64,000 nucleotides of DNA. Source: Longimicrobiaceae bacterium. Its GTDB lineage: Bacteria > Gemmatimonadota > Gemmatimonadetes > Longimicrobiales > Longimicrobiaceae. The notes beneath the pieces were generated by a model. That model was not told the DNA's origin. It saw only the letters and a program-made list of their open reading frames with translations, and did not search any database. The translations under genes and the position numbers were made by a program. The stretch covers positions 1 through 64,000 of the forward strand of contig DASVBS010000028.1 of NCBI GenBank assembly GCA_036375715.1, written 5' to 3'. Of the stretch, positions 49,877 to 59,413 are shown in pieces. The number at the start of each line of letters is the position of its first letter. Positions within the stretch are counted from its first letter, which is position 1.

Positions 49877-51553
49877 CTAGAGCCCTCGCGCATCCGCGTT
49901 GACGGAGCGGAAGCCGAGCACGAACACGAGGGCCATCAACAGGATCAGCAAAACTCCGTACGCCGCGGCGGCACCGAAGTCGAAAGCCCGAAGCTCCGAG
50001 AGTATGGCCATCGATATGGGCCGCGTGCGATGTGTATAGAGAAGTATCGACGCGACGAACTCACCGAGCGCGGTCACGAAGGCAAGCATCGCTCCAGCGA
50101 CAAGGCCCGGAAGGACGAGCGGCAGCATCACCCGTCTCAACGTGTACGCCGGGGATGCGCCCAGGGATCCCGCCGCCTCCTCCAGGGCCGGATCGAGTTG
50201 GCGGAAGCTGGCCATCGCCGCCCGCGTGACCAGCGGGATGTTGCGGATGAAGTAGGCCAGAGGGAGGATGATGAACGTGCCCACCAGCACAAACCTTCCA
50301 GCGAGCGGGCGATCGACGCTGAAGGTGGTCGCAAGTGCGATCGCCAGCACAGTTCCCGGGAGGGCCCACGGCAGGATAACCAGCGCGTTGATCAGCCACT
50401 TGCCGCGGAAGCGGCGGCGTACCAGCAGATAAGCCGCCGCGACCGCCAGCACCACGTTGGCGACGGTGGCCAGCGACGCCATCTGCAGCGAATTCAGCAG
50501 CGGCCTGGCCATCTGCGGGTCCGTGAAGAGGTCCCGGTAGTTGTCCAGGGAATAGGTGGGCGGAACGAACTGCGTCGTCCATGTTCCCTCCGGGACGAAG
50601 GAGACGAGCAGAACCGTTGCGTGCGGGAGCAGAAGGAACCCCACGCCCAACCACGCCACCGCGGGCACGAGGCTGCGGGCGGCCCGACCGCGCAACGGCC
50701 GCGCCGCGGGGGCAATTCCCTTGCCCGCGCCGGTGTATTCCCGTCCCGCCTCGTACCGCTGCAGCAGCACGAGGAAGAGAACGCAGACCACCGCGAGCAT
50801 CACCGTCTCCACGGCGGCCATGGTCAGGTCTCCGTTCAGCTTGCTCGCGAAGACCTGGGTCGTGAGCACGCGGAATCCCCCGCCGAAGACGTACGGGGCG
50901 CTGAACGATCCCATTGCGGTCATGAAGACCAGGAGCGCCGCTCCCAGCACCGAGGGCGCCAACATCGGCAGCGTGACCCGCCGCAGAATCTCCCAGCGCC
51001 CAGCCCCCAGCGCCGCGGCCGCCTCGGCGTACGTCGGATCGAGCCTCGCCAGACCGGCGCTGGTGAAGAGGAAAAAGTACACATACATCGTGTACGCGTG
51101 CACCAGCAGGATGGCGGGCGCGCCGGTCAGCCGCCACGGCGGGCGCTCGAGGCCCAGGAGGAGCTGAACGCCGCGCGCGAGGAAGCCGCTCTCTCCGAAG
51201 AGGAAGACGAAGGCGATGACGCCCACCAGCGGGGGGAGCAGTACGGGCAGCGATGCCAGCCCCCCGAGGATCCGGCGCCCGGGGAAGTCGTACCGCGAGA
51301 AGAGAAAGGCCAGCGGGATGCCCACCGCACCCGCGAGCGCGACGCTGGCGGCACTCAGCCAGACGCTGTTCCACAGCGCCTCTCGCTCGGAGGGGCTTCT
51401 GAAGAAGCGGACGTACGCATCGAAGGTGATCCGGCCCCCTTCACGCAGTGAATCACCCAGCACGAAGAGGTTCGGATAGAGGACGAGCCAGAGGAGGAGC
51501 GCCGCGACTGGCAGCGCGAGCAGCAGCGTACGGCGGCGCTGCGTGCTGGTCAC
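49877..51553 (-). CDS. ABC transporter permease, fused double-domain (iron/FbpB type)
   Basis: A 558-aa inner-membrane protein with two permease halves of about 270 aa, each with six predicted helices. The EAA loops that contact the ATPase are visible twice: EAAAALGAGRWEILRRVTLP and EEAAGSLGASPAYTLRRVMLP. This fused layout is typical of FbpB/SfuB-like ferric or thiamine-type uptake systems. It overlaps the ATPase gene by 4 nt. Confidence 0.9.
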   Translation of the reverse strand: MTSTQRRRTLLLALPVAALLLWLVLYPNLFVLGDSLREGGRITFDAYVRFFRSPSEREALWNSVWLSAASVALAGAVGIPLAFLFSRYDFPGRRILGGLASLPVLLPPLVGVIAFVFLFGESGFLARGVQLLLGLERPPWRLTGAPAILLVHAYTMYVYFFLFTSAGLARLDPTYAEAAAALGAGRWEILRRVTLPMLAPSVLGAALLVFMTAMGSFSAPYVFGGGFRVLTTQVFASKLNGDLTMAAVETVMLAVVCVLFLVLLQRYEAGREYTGAGKGIAPAARPLRGRAARSLVPAVAWLGVGFLLLPHATVLLVSFVPEGTWTTQFVPPTYSLDNYRDLFTDPQMARPLLNSLQMASLATVANVVLAVAAAYLLVRRRFRGKWLINALVILPWALPGTVLAIALATTFSVDRPLAGRFVLVGTFIILPLAYFIRNIPLVTRAAMASFRQLDPALEEAAGSLGASPAYTLRRVMLPLVLPGLVAGAMLAFVTALGEFVASILLYTHRTRPISMAILSELRAFDFGAAAAYGVLLILLMALVFVLGFRSVNADARGL

Positions 51554-52620
51554 GTCGACTCCGCCGGAAATAGGCGCACGGTGCCTCCCGGGCGCAGCTT
51601 CAAAGCCACGGGGCCGCTGAGGCCCCCTTCCGGGTCACCGGTCACCGACACCAGCACCTCTCCCGCCTCCGCCACCTCGACCCGGTAATAGGTCGCCCCG
51701 CCCGCGAACCGTCGGTCGAGTACGCGACCGCGCAGCTCGTCCGGACCGTTGTTCGAGCCTGGCGCCAGGAGCAGCGACTCCGGGCGGGTCATCACCCGCA
51801 CGCTGCCGGGTGCAACGCCATCCTGGTGCGGAATCTTCCAGCGCACACCGTCCATCACCTCGACCTCGGCCACGCCCTGATCGGTACCGATCACCCGGCC
51901 CGGAAAGAAGTTGGCCTGCCCCACGAACGAAGCGACGAAGGGATTGACGGGGCGATGGTAGAGCTCCTCCGCGGGGCCCACCTGCTGCAGCCGACCTCGG
52001 TCGAGCACGGCGATGCGGTCCGAGAGGTGGAAGGCCTCTTCCTGGTCGTGGGTCACGAAAACCGCGGTGATCCCCACCTCTTTCAGCAACGCTCGCAGCT
52101 CGGAACGCGTGCGCTCGCGTAGCGCCGCGTCGAGGTTGGAGAGCGGCTCGTCGAGGAGAAGGAGCGGCGGCTCAGGAGCGAGGGCGCGAGCGAGCGCGAC
52201 GCGCTGCTGCTGCCCGCCGGAGAGGGCCTGCACCGATCGCCGCTCCAACCCGGCCAGGTCCACCCGCTCCAGCGCGCGGCGGACCCGTTCCGCGATGACG
52301 GAGCTCTTTTCACCCCGCGCGCGCAACCCGAAGGCAACGTTCTCGAAGACGTCCAGGTGGGGAAAGAGCGCGTAGTTCTGGAAGACCATCCCGGTGCCGC
52401 GCCGCTGGGGCGGCAGGTGCGTGACGTCGCGCCCTTCCAGCAGGATCCTTCCGCTGGTGGGGGTCTCGAATCCCGCCACCATGCGCAGCGTGGTCGTCTT
52501 CCCGCACCCGCTCGGCCCCAGGAGGCTGAGGAATTCACCCTTCGAGACTTCGAGCGACAGATCCTGCACCGCGACGGTCTCGTCGAACCGCTTGCTGAGC
52601 GACTCCAGCCGCAGCATCAC
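51550..52620 (-). CDS. ABC transporter ATP-binding protein (FbpC/PotA-like)
   Basis: A 356-aa ATPase: Walker A GPSGCGKTT, Q-loop MVFQNYALFPHL, signature ALSGGQQQRVALARAL, Walker B LLLLDEPLSNLD, H-loop FVTHDQEE. A C-terminal TOBE-type domain (about 280-350) is typical of the iron, sulfate and polyamine subfamily. It overlaps both neighbours by 4 nt. Confidence 0.94.
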   Translation of the reverse strand: MMLRLESLSKRFDETVAVQDLSLEVSKGEFLSLLGPSGCGKTTTLRMVAGFETPTSGRILLEGRDVTHLPPQRRGTGMVFQNYALFPHLDVFENVAFGLRARGEKSSVIAERVRRALERVDLAGLERRSVQALSGGQQQRVALARALAPEPPLLLLDEPLSNLDAALRERTRSELRALLKEVGITAVFVTHDQEEAFHLSDRIAVLDRGRLQQVGPAEELYHRPVNPFVASFVGQANFFPGRVIGTDQGVAEVEVMDGVRWKIPHQDGVAPGSVRVMTRPESLLLAPGSNNGPDELRGRVLDRRFAGGATYYRVEVAEAGEVLVSVTGDPEGGLSGPVALKLRPGGTVRLFPAEST

Positions 52621-53741
52621 CCCCGGCCCCGCACCCGCTCGTCCCAGTAGCGCATCCAGTCCGATCCGCGTTCCTGCAGCAGCCGCCAGTCCATGGGCTC
52701 CTCCACGATCTCCTCGCGCGCCCGGCGCAGGGCGGGGGGAAGCGAATCGACGGGGATGTCCTCGCGCACCGGGAGGCGCATATGCTCGCGTGCTGCGAAG
52801 AGAACTTCCTCGCTGCTGCCAATGAACTCCACGAAGGCGCGGGCGGCCTCAGAGTTGGGAGAGTTGGCCACCACGGCGACCGCATCCACCACCATGGGGG
52901 TGCCGCTCCGCGCGTAGTTGTAGTCGATGGGGTAACCGGTGGTCGCCTTGAGCATCTCGATGTCCGGCATGTCCCAGAGGGTGATCAGCCCCTCCTGCCG
53001 GGCGAGCTTCTGGTACAGCAGGGTCGGGTTCAGCACGTACTCGCGCGTCTGAGCGTCCAGACGGCGGAGCCAGTCGAAGCCCTGCGCCGTATCGCCCGTC
53101 GCGCGCAGCGAGCGCTCCACGATCATGCCGAAGATGCTCCGCATCGTGCCGCTCGCCAGTGGGTCGCGGATGAGCACCTGACCCCTCCAGCGCGGATCGA
53201 GCGCGTCGTCCCAGTCACGCGGAGCCAGAGCGGAATCCACCGCCTCGCTGTTGTAGGCGATGACTAAGGGCGTGTAGTAGAGGGCGAGGTAGCGCGCCTC
53301 CGCATCGCTGTGTTCGGCCACCAGCTCGGCCCATTCCGGCCGGTGCGCGGCGAGCAGGCCGTCGTCTGCGGCGGCCGCGAAGAGCTGGCTGGGACCCCCG
53401 TACCAGACGTCGGCCTGGGGGTTCGCACGCTCCGAACGGATGCGATCGAGCACCTCCTGCGACCCCATGTCCAGCCACTGCAGGTCGATCGTAGGGTGGG
53501 CGGCCTCGAAGCGCTGCTCGACGTCGTTCAGGAGATCGGGTCCGTGCGGCGAGTAAACGATCAACGCCTCGCGGCCGTCGCCGCCGCAGGCGTCCAGTAC
53601 CGCGCCGCCGAGCGCAAGGAGCAGGCAGACCCGCAGGGTGCGAGTGCATGAGAGCGCCCATGCCGAGCCGCGCGGCCGTCGATCACACGAATGCGTTTCG
53701 CACGCGGAGCGTCGGCGAGTCGGGCTGGAGTGTCGCTTCAC
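52617..53741 (-). CDS. ABC transporter substrate-binding lipoprotein (iron/FbpA-like)
   Basis: A 374-aa periplasmic binding protein. A long Arg-rich N-terminus precedes a hydrophobic segment ending GGAVLDAC, a lipobox. The mature part opens EALIVYSPHGPDLLNDVEQRFEAAHP, then ADVWYGGPSQLFAAAADDGLL and ALYYTPLVIAYNSEAV, as in ferric-binding and related ABC proteins. The ligand is unknown; metal, phosphonate or polyamine are alternatives. The start is GTG 53741 overlapping the PIG-L stop (GTGA), with no in-frame ATG nearer the leader. Confidence 0.88.
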   Translation of the reverse strand: MKRHSSPTRRRSACETHSCDRRPRGSAWALSCTRTLRVCLLLALGGAVLDACGGDGREALIVYSPHGPDLLNDVEQRFEAAHPTIDLQWLDMGSQEVLDRIRSERANPQADVWYGGPSQLFAAAADDGLLAAHRPEWAELVAEHSDAEARYLALYYTPLVIAYNSEAVDSALAPRDWDDALDPRWRGQVLIRDPLASGTMRSIFGMIVERSLRATGDTAQGFDWLRRLDAQTREYVLNPTLLYQKLARQEGLITLWDMPDIEMLKATTGYPIDYNYARSGTPMVVDAVAVVANSPNSEAARAFVEFIGSSEEVLFAAREHMRLPVREDIPVDSLPPALRRAREEIVEEPMDWRLLQERGSDWMRYWDERVRGRG

Positions 53742-56356
53742 GGGTGCTTTCCGAGCGAGAGCAGGTTGACCAGCAGCCGGTACGCGCCCGGAACGCCTTC
53801 CGGAAGCTGGCGAAAGAAGGATAGCCCGGTGTAGACGTAAGTTCCCTCTCCCAGCGGGGCGACGAGCAGGCCGCCCCGAAGAGGCGCCTCACCGGGATCC
53901 GCCATCTCCAGTAGCGGGGTGAACCGATCGTCCCACTCGCTCAGATAGTACAGCCCGCGCTCCTGGTGCCAGCCCGTGAAATCCGCGGCGGTGATGCGGT
54001 TCGGCCAGCTCAAAGCTGGATGTGACGGATCCAGCAGGCGTACTTCGGCTGCCTCGTCCGTTACCCGGTCGTGCGGCCGCGACATGGCCACCGGATACGG
54101 CGCGATGCCAGGCTCGGTGTACTCGTACTTGTTGTACTGGATCACGAGCGTGCCGCCGGCCCTGGCATAGTCAAAAAGCCGACGGTTGTAGGCGACGAGA
54201 TAGGGATTGACCTCGTACGCGCGGATCCCGGTGAGGATCGCGTCGAAGCGGCGAAGATCGGCCGTGGCCAGCTGCTCGCCGTCGAGGATGGTCACCGAAA
54301 CCCCGAGCTGACGTAGCGCCTCGGGGGCATCGTCCCCGGCGCCAGGAACGTATCCGACTGTCAGCTCGCCCGGTAGTCGGATGGGGAAGGCATGCACGGC
54401 CGCGGTGGCCTGCCGATACAGCGGGCGCGGCTGCACGTGCGGATAGTCGATGAGCTGGTATCCCTGACGGTACTCCCTTCCATCCGCGGCGATGAAGCTG
54501 GCCGATAGCCGCACGTCACCCTCCGCCAACCTGTCAGGCGGGCGCACGGTAAGGCGGATGGTGCGGGTCTCGCCCTCGCCGGCGAACCGCAGGGAGACCT
54601 CGGCCGGCTCGACCGACCAGCCGTTCGGAGCGGCGAGGACGAAGCGGCCCGCAAGCTCACCCACCGCTTCCGATCGCACCGTGGCCACCAGCCGAAGATC
54701 CTTGCTCCCTGACCCATTCTCAGAGAGAGGCACGACCACGGACCCCGGAGCAAGCAACACCGACACGGCGGGGACGACGCGGAGCGGCCGGCGGATCTCA
54801 CCCTGTCGCTGATCCACCTTCAGGAAGCTCGCATCCCGCGTGGAGCGCACGCTCACGTCGCCGATCCGCACTGTCGCGCGCCCCGCGAGGGTGGCGGAGT
54901 CGAACGGGATTCCGACCGTGCGCTCGGTAGGCCAGGTGTAGAGGTCCCCTTTCCGGACCTCCGAAAGGAAATAGGGGTGCGTCAGCGGCGCGTCGTCCGG
55001 AACGTGTACGGTATAGGTCAGCTCGAGGAGCTCTCCCGCAGCCAGACTGCGTGCGGCCGACCCGCGCGCAGTGACCGTCCACCCGGACGGGACGACCGGC
55101 TCCAGCTCATCAACCTGTACCGACTCCAGTCCGCCATTCCACAGGAGCAGGGTCAACTCCAGGGTCTGCCCTGGCACGATGGTCTCGTCGCTCGAGACCA
55201 CGTCCAGTTCGAGACCGGATGCACGCCAGAGTGCGGCTTCGACGTCTGCCGCTTCCGCCCACATGGCCTCGCGCACCGCGCCGTCGGGGAATGGCTCCAT
55301 CGCCGAGCGCAGCGTGCTCAGCGCGGCCGCCAGCTCCTCAACGATGCTCCCCGGCTGCAGCGGGTTGAAGTGGGCCTTGGCGCGGCTCACGCGCTGCTCG
55401 TAGTCGCGCACCAGCGGGAGCGCGGCAGCCACTGTGCTACTTTCAGAGCCTTCCCCCAATGATTCCAGGAGACCGGAAAGCGTGGTGTCGACTCCGGCAA
55501 AGAGGCCGCGATCGCTGATGCCCGTGCTTCCCGGCAACACCAGCTCGAAGCCGCTCTCCTGGGGCCCGGGCGTGAGCGGACGCCCCATGTCCTGCGAGCG
55601 GTGGCGGCTGCGGCTGGCCATCGCGACCTGGTAATACGACTGGCCGAGCAGAGGATCACGCGAGCCGGTCTGCAGGGCGAAGTCCACCCCCTCGTTGTCG
55701 GCCCAGAGGGTCTGATAGAGCTTGCGAGGCGCGAACGGGCGTAGACCGGCGCGGATCTGCTCAGGGAAGCGGGTGGAATCGCCGGCGGCCTGGAACGCCT
55801 CGCGAGCGAGGATGCCGGCGGCCTGGTGCTGCCCGTGCCCGTCGCGCGGAGTGCCGCTGAACACCGACAGGACGACATCGGGACGGAAGTGCCGGATCAC
55901 GGCCACCACGTCACCGAGGACCTCCTCCCGGGGCCAGTGGCGGAAGGCCTCTTCCGCACTCTTGGAGAAGCCGAAATCGTATGCGCGCGTGAAATACTGC
56001 CGCGCTCCATCGAGCCGGCGGGCCGCGAGCAGCTCTTCCGTCCGGAGCAGGCCAAGACCCTCACCAAGCTCCGGGCCAATCCCGTTCTGCCCGCCCTCTC
56101 CCCGGGTCAGCGAGAGATACGCCACGTCCGCCCCCTGCCCGAGGGCGAGGGTGCTCAGAATCTGGGTATTTTCGTCGTCCGGGTGCGCGCCGATCATCAG
56201 GACGCGCTTGGTCGTCCCGAGCCGGCGCAGCTCGAGGCCCAGCGCGGACGCCCCTTCGTACTCGGTCCCGGGGAGCTGTGCGTGAGCCGCCGAGACGGGT
56301 ACGAGCAGAAATAACGCGAGCAGCGTGGCCGCCCGCCGAATCGAGCCTGTTCTCAT
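53738..56356 (-). CDS. secreted PIG-L family deacetylase with large C-terminal region
   Basis: An 872-aa exported protein. The leader ends PVSAAHAQ. The LmbE/PIG-L domain has the zinc motif GAHPDDENTQ (His58, Asp60/61, Glu62), RGEGGQNGIG, the RTEELLAARRLDGA helix and DGHGQHQAAG with further His ligands. Middle sections (about 390-700) look like beta-sandwich modules. The last ~200 residues (FDAILTGIRAYEVNPYLV...RAGGTLVIQYNKYEY...YVYTGLSFFRQLPEGVPGA) resemble a ThuA/amidotransferase-like fold. Likely substrate is an acetylated sugar. It overlaps the binding-protein gene by 4 nt. ATG 56356 starts the leader; the longer frame upstream overlaps the PCD gene. Confidence 0.85.
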   Translation of the reverse strand: MRTGSIRRAATLLALFLLVPVSAAHAQLPGTEYEGASALGLELRRLGTTKRVLMIGAHPDDENTQILSTLALGQGADVAYLSLTRGEGGQNGIGPELGEGLGLLRTEELLAARRLDGARQYFTRAYDFGFSKSAEEAFRHWPREEVLGDVVAVIRHFRPDVVLSVFSGTPRDGHGQHQAAGILAREAFQAAGDSTRFPEQIRAGLRPFAPRKLYQTLWADNEGVDFALQTGSRDPLLGQSYYQVAMASRSRHRSQDMGRPLTPGPQESGFELVLPGSTGISDRGLFAGVDTTLSGLLESLGEGSESSTVAAALPLVRDYEQRVSRAKAHFNPLQPGSIVEELAAALSTLRSAMEPFPDGAVREAMWAEAADVEAALWRASGLELDVVSSDETIVPGQTLELTLLLWNGGLESVQVDELEPVVPSGWTVTARGSAARSLAAGELLELTYTVHVPDDAPLTHPYFLSEVRKGDLYTWPTERTVGIPFDSATLAGRATVRIGDVSVRSTRDASFLKVDQRQGEIRRPLRVVPAVSVLLAPGSVVVPLSENGSGSKDLRLVATVRSEAVGELAGRFVLAAPNGWSVEPAEVSLRFAGEGETRTIRLTVRPPDRLAEGDVRLSASFIAADGREYRQGYQLIDYPHVQPRPLYRQATAAVHAFPIRLPGELTVGYVPGAGDDAPEALRQLGVSVTILDGEQLATADLRRFDAILTGIRAYEVNPYLVAYNRRLFDYARAGGTLVIQYNKYEYTEPGIAPYPVAMSRPHDRVTDEAAEVRLLDPSHPALSWPNRITAADFTGWHQERGLYYLSEWDDRFTPLLEMADPGEAPLRGGLLVAPLGEGTYVYTGLSFFRQLPEGVPGAYRLLVNLLSLGKHP

Positions 56357-56406
56357 GCGGGGAAAGTTGTTGAGCCGCAAAGGGCACGCAACCCCCGCCA
56401 GGGGCC

Positions 56407-56751
56407 TCAGCGGCCCGAGAGCAGCTCGTCCGTGCGGGCGGCCATGATGAAGTCGTTGCGGTGCAATCCGCCGATCTTGTGGGTCCACCAGCTCACGGTC
56501 ACCTTTCCCCATTCGGTCAGGATGGCAGGATGGTGCCCCGCGGCCTCCGCGATCTCGCCGACGCGTTGGGTGAACTCGAGCGCGCGTGCGAAATCCGGAA
56601 ACTGGAAGACGCGCTCCAGCCGGTCGACCCCATCTTTCGTCACCACCTTCCACTCGGGTATCTGCGGCAGTAGCACCTCGCGCTCCTCAGCGGTGACGGT
56701 GGGCTCTCCGCGCCGGCACGCTTCACAGGTCATCCCCGCCAGCTCGCTCAT
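56407..56751 (-). CDS. pterin-4a-carbinolamine dehydratase
   Basis: A 114-aa protein of the PCD/DCoH family, which recycles the pterin cofactor of aromatic hydroxylases. Visible: [68 protein letters not shown], with the catalytic HHP...W...TH set. An N-terminal CEACRRGEP pair of Cys is typical. GGAGG six nt upstream supports ATG 56751. No phenylalanine hydroxylase gene is in the window, so another role such as molybdopterin-related is possible. Confidence 0.93.
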   Translation of the reverse strand: MSELAGMTCEACRRGEPTVTAEEREVLLPQIPEWKVVTKDGVDRLERVFQFPDFARALEFTQRVGEIAEAAGHHPAILTEWGKVTVSWWTHKIGGLHRNDFIMAARTDELLSGR

Positions 56752-56779
56752 CACACACCTCCGACTGGACGTGTACAGA

Positions 56780-57739
56780 TCACGGGATCAGTACGATCTT
56801 CCCGCGGTGCCCGTCGCGCATCACCAGTTCGTGGGCCGCCGGTGCGTCGGCCAGCGGAAGCTCCTCGGCCACAACCGGACGTAACGTCCCCTCCTGCAGC
56901 CCTGCGAAGAGTGCCTCGTGGATCGATCGTAGATCGTCGTCGGGGGTGTTGGCCAGGGTCATCCCCCGGACCTCGGTTTCACGCGACATGAGGTCGCGCG
57001 GGTCGATCTCCACCTCACCCCGGCTGCCGACCACCACGACCCGCCCACGCGGTGCGAGCACGCGTAGATCGATCGCCAGGTTCCGGTTCGCCAGCATCTC
57101 CAGTATGACGTCGAAGCCGCCGGGCGCAGCCTCCGCAAGCCTCTCTGCATGATCCGGCGCATGATGATCGAGCGCGCGGGCCGCACCCTGCTCGATGACT
57201 TCGTCGCGTCCTTCCGTCGTCCCACCAGTGCCGGTGACCTCCAGCCCGGCGGAAGCCGCGAGTTGGACGGCGGCGAGCCCGACCCCTCCGGTGGCGCCGT
57301 GAACGAGCAGACGCTCGCCCGCACGCGCCTGCCCGCGCTGGAACAGGGCGCGATACGCCGTCGCATATGGCACCCCCAGCGCGGCCGCCGCCGGATAGCC
57401 GACCCCATCGGGGATGGGGTGGAGCCGGTCTTCGTGACAGCAGACGTATTCCGCGTACGCCCCCGCGGCGCGGTGATCGGTGTACACCCGATCTCCGACT
57501 CTCCAGCGCTCCACACCCGGTCCCAGAGCGACGACCTCGCCGGCTGCGTCCGAACCTGGAGTGTACGGGAGCGCCGGCAAAGCACGATACCGACCGGATC
57601 GGCGATAAGCGTCCACGGGGTTCACGCCGATAGCGTGAACCCTCACCAGCACCTCGCCGGCCTGCGGCCGTGGATCGGGGACTTCTTCGAGACGCATCAC
57701 TTCCGTGGGACCGAATTCTCGTATGACGATCGCTTTCAT
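56780..57739 (-). CDS. NADPH:quinone oxidoreductase (zeta-crystallin type MDR)
   Basis: A 319-aa zinc-free medium-chain dehydrogenase/reductase. Key segments: [67 protein letters not shown] and the Rossmann [14 protein letters not shown]. No zinc-ligand Cys cluster is present. ATG 57739 is the family start; the open frame upstream runs through a short tandem repeat. It is the first gene of the long minus-strand run, 28 nt ahead of the PCD gene. Confidence 0.93.
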   Translation of the reverse strand: MKAIVIREFGPTEVMRLEEVPDPRPQAGEVLVRVHAIGVNPVDAYRRSGRYRALPALPYTPGSDAAGEVVALGPGVERWRVGDRVYTDHRAAGAYAEYVCCHEDRLHPIPDGVGYPAAAALGVPYATAYRALFQRGQARAGERLLVHGATGGVGLAAVQLAASAGLEVTGTGGTTEGRDEVIEQGAARALDHHAPDHAERLAEAAPGGFDVILEMLANRNLAIDLRVLAPRGRVVVVGSRGEVEIDPRDLMSRETEVRGMTLANTPDDDLRSIHEALFAGLQEGTLRPVVAEELPLADAPAAHELVMRDGHRGKIVLIP

Positions 57740-57802
57740 TTCCGTTCTACGTGCAAACCACTTCCATGAAACCTGGTGCCCGTGAACGATAACCGTTCGC
57801 CG

Positions 57803-57880
57803 TGGCATCACAATTGGCATCACGGCCAGCTTCAAGTTGGCAATGAGGCCAGCTTGACAACTGGCACGATGGCCAGCTCC
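57803..57880. repeat. three-copy ~24-nt imperfect tandem repeat
   Basis: Units begin at 57814 (TTGGCATCACGGCCAGCTTC), 57837 (TTGGCAATGAGGCCAGCTTG) and 57862 (TGGCACGATGGCCAGCTCC), with a half unit at 57803. Each carries TGGC and GGCCAGCT about 10 nt apart. It sits in the 416-nt gap 57740-58155 between the divergent quinone oxidoreductase and lipoprotein genes. The rest of that gap has no gene I can support. Confidence 0.7.
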
Positions 57881-58143
57881 GCAGGCGCACAGCGGGCGGT
57901 TGTGGCGGGTGGTGGCTCGCGCTCCCGCTCCCGTTGGCTTCGCTCTGGCTTATCGTTTCATGGTGCGCTCTGGAGCGGCCCAGCTTGCGGGGTAACTTCG
58001 AATTGCCGATGCTTCGGACGACTCGCAGGAGTCCTGCCGCAGAAGCGGGACGACGCGTTATCCCCGAGCGCAGCAACGTCGCCCCGCGGGACCCTCCGCT
58101 CAAGCCGGGTGTACTGCTCGCTCCGGTATGTGGCTATCCTCCT

Positions 58144-58149
58144 AAGGAG
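58144..58149 (+). promoter_or_regulatory. Shine-Dalgarno site fixing a TTG start
   Basis: AAGGAG lies 6 nt before TTG 58156 and decides the start of the lipoprotein gene over the longer open frame from 57934. Confidence 0.8.
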
Positions 58150-58155
58150 TTATCC

Positions 58156-59367
58156 TTGAAGCATTTCAGCCCGTCAAAGGGGGTCTCCGGCCGCGCCGGA
58201 AGACGCCTGGCAGTTCTTGCTACAGGCGGCTTCGCGTTCCTGCTCGCCGGGTGCGCGGAGGAGGAAGTTCGTCAGCTCGGCGCCCAGATGGGCGACCCGT
58301 CGGAGGAGCAGGTCGCGGAGCTGACATCTCCCGATCCGGCCTTCGCCCCGGAGGATACTGCTACGCGAACCGTGGCCGAGGCCATCGCAGCCCGCCTCGC
58401 CTTCCTGGAGGATTCGCTCGCAAAGGTAGAAGCCGAGCGCGCGGCTGCGGCCGCGGATACCGCCGGGAGCGACAGCCTGACGGCGCCGACCCCGCTAGCG
58501 GCTCAGCCGACATACCGGGCCGGCGAGGATCCGGAATTCGCCCGTCGCCACGGCTGGCCGGTGCATGGGCCGCTTCCGCTCCCGGGGTCGATCCTTCCCG
58601 AGAACCGCATCGTCTGCTACTACGGGAATCCGAACTCGACCCGGATGGGCGCGCTCGGCGAATACCCCAAGGACGAGATGCTACGCCGCCTGATGTCCGA
58701 GGTCGAGCGCTGGCGGCGGGCAGACCCCTCGCGGCCGGTGAGGCCGTGTCTGCATATGGTGGCGGTAGTCGCGCAGGGCGAGCCGGGGAGGAGCGGCCAT
58801 TACCGCAGTATCATGCAGGATACGACCGTCAAGATGGTCTACTCCTGGGCCCGGGAAATCGGCGGCCTCTTCTTCGTCGATCTCCAGGTGGGTACGGATC
58901 GGCTGGAAAACATCCTCCCGCGCTTCGAATGGATCCTGAAGGAGCCCGACGTCCACCTCGCGATCGATCCTGAGTTCATGATGAAGGGAGGCGAGCGCCC
59001 GGGCACGAAGATCGGGACGATGGATGCGGCGGACATCAACTACGCATCCGAGCAGCTCGCGCGGATCGTCCGGGAGAACAACCTGCCGCCCAAGATCCTC
59101 GTTGTGCACCGCTTCACGCGGTACATGATCACCAACCACGAGCAGATCCGCCTTCGCCCGGAGGTGCAGATCGTCATCGACATGGATGGATGGGGGGCGT
59201 CGTGGCTGAAGCGCGATTCCTACCGTGACTACATCGTGCGCGAGCCGGTGCAGTTCACGGGGTTCAAGCTCTTCTACCACAACGACACCAAGAAGGGCGA
59301 TCCCCTCATGACGCCGGAAGACGTCCTGCGGCTCGAGCCGAAACCACTGTACATCCAGTACCAGTAG
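58156..59367 (+). CDS. uncharacterised lipoprotein (403 aa)
   Basis: The leader ends GGFAFLLAGC (lipid Cys near 32). A disordered, charged stretch with a coiled segment (RTVAEAIAARLAFLEDSLAKVEAERAAA, about 75-105) leads to a conserved-looking globular domain (about 130-403): ENRIVCYYGNPNSTRMGALGEYPKDEMLRRLM, VKMVYSWAREIGGLFFVDLQVG, EPDVHLAIDPEFMMKGGERPGTKIGTMDAADINYA, KILVVHRFTRYMITN and VQIVIDMDGWG. Alternating strands and helices ending in acidic residues suggest a TIM-barrel-like enzyme. I do not recognise the family and give no function. Confidence 0.8.
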   Translation: MKHFSPSKGVSGRAGRRLAVLATGGFAFLLAGCAEEEVRQLGAQMGDPSEEQVAELTSPDPAFAPEDTATRTVAEAIAARLAFLEDSLAKVEAERAAAAADTAGSDSLTAPTPLAAQPTYRAGEDPEFARRHGWPVHGPLPLPGSILPENRIVCYYGNPNSTRMGALGEYPKDEMLRRLMSEVERWRRADPSRPVRPCLHMVAVVAQGEPGRSGHYRSIMQDTTVKMVYSWAREIGGLFFVDLQVGTDRLENILPRFEWILKEPDVHLAIDPEFMMKGGERPGTKIGTMDAADINYASEQLARIVRENNLPPKILVVHRFTRYMITNHEQIRLRPEVQIVIDMDGWGASWLKRDSYRDYIVREPVQFTGFKLFYHNDTKKGDPLMTPEDVLRLEPKPLYIQYQ

Positions 59368-59413
59368 CCGACCCGCTTCCAAGACCGGTCACTACCCGGG
59401 TGGCTCGGAGCCG

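Noticed and set aside
49445-51451. 668-aa plus-strand open frame
   Set aside because: Antisense to the histidine kinase and permease genes; highly charged composition typical of GC-rich shadow frames.
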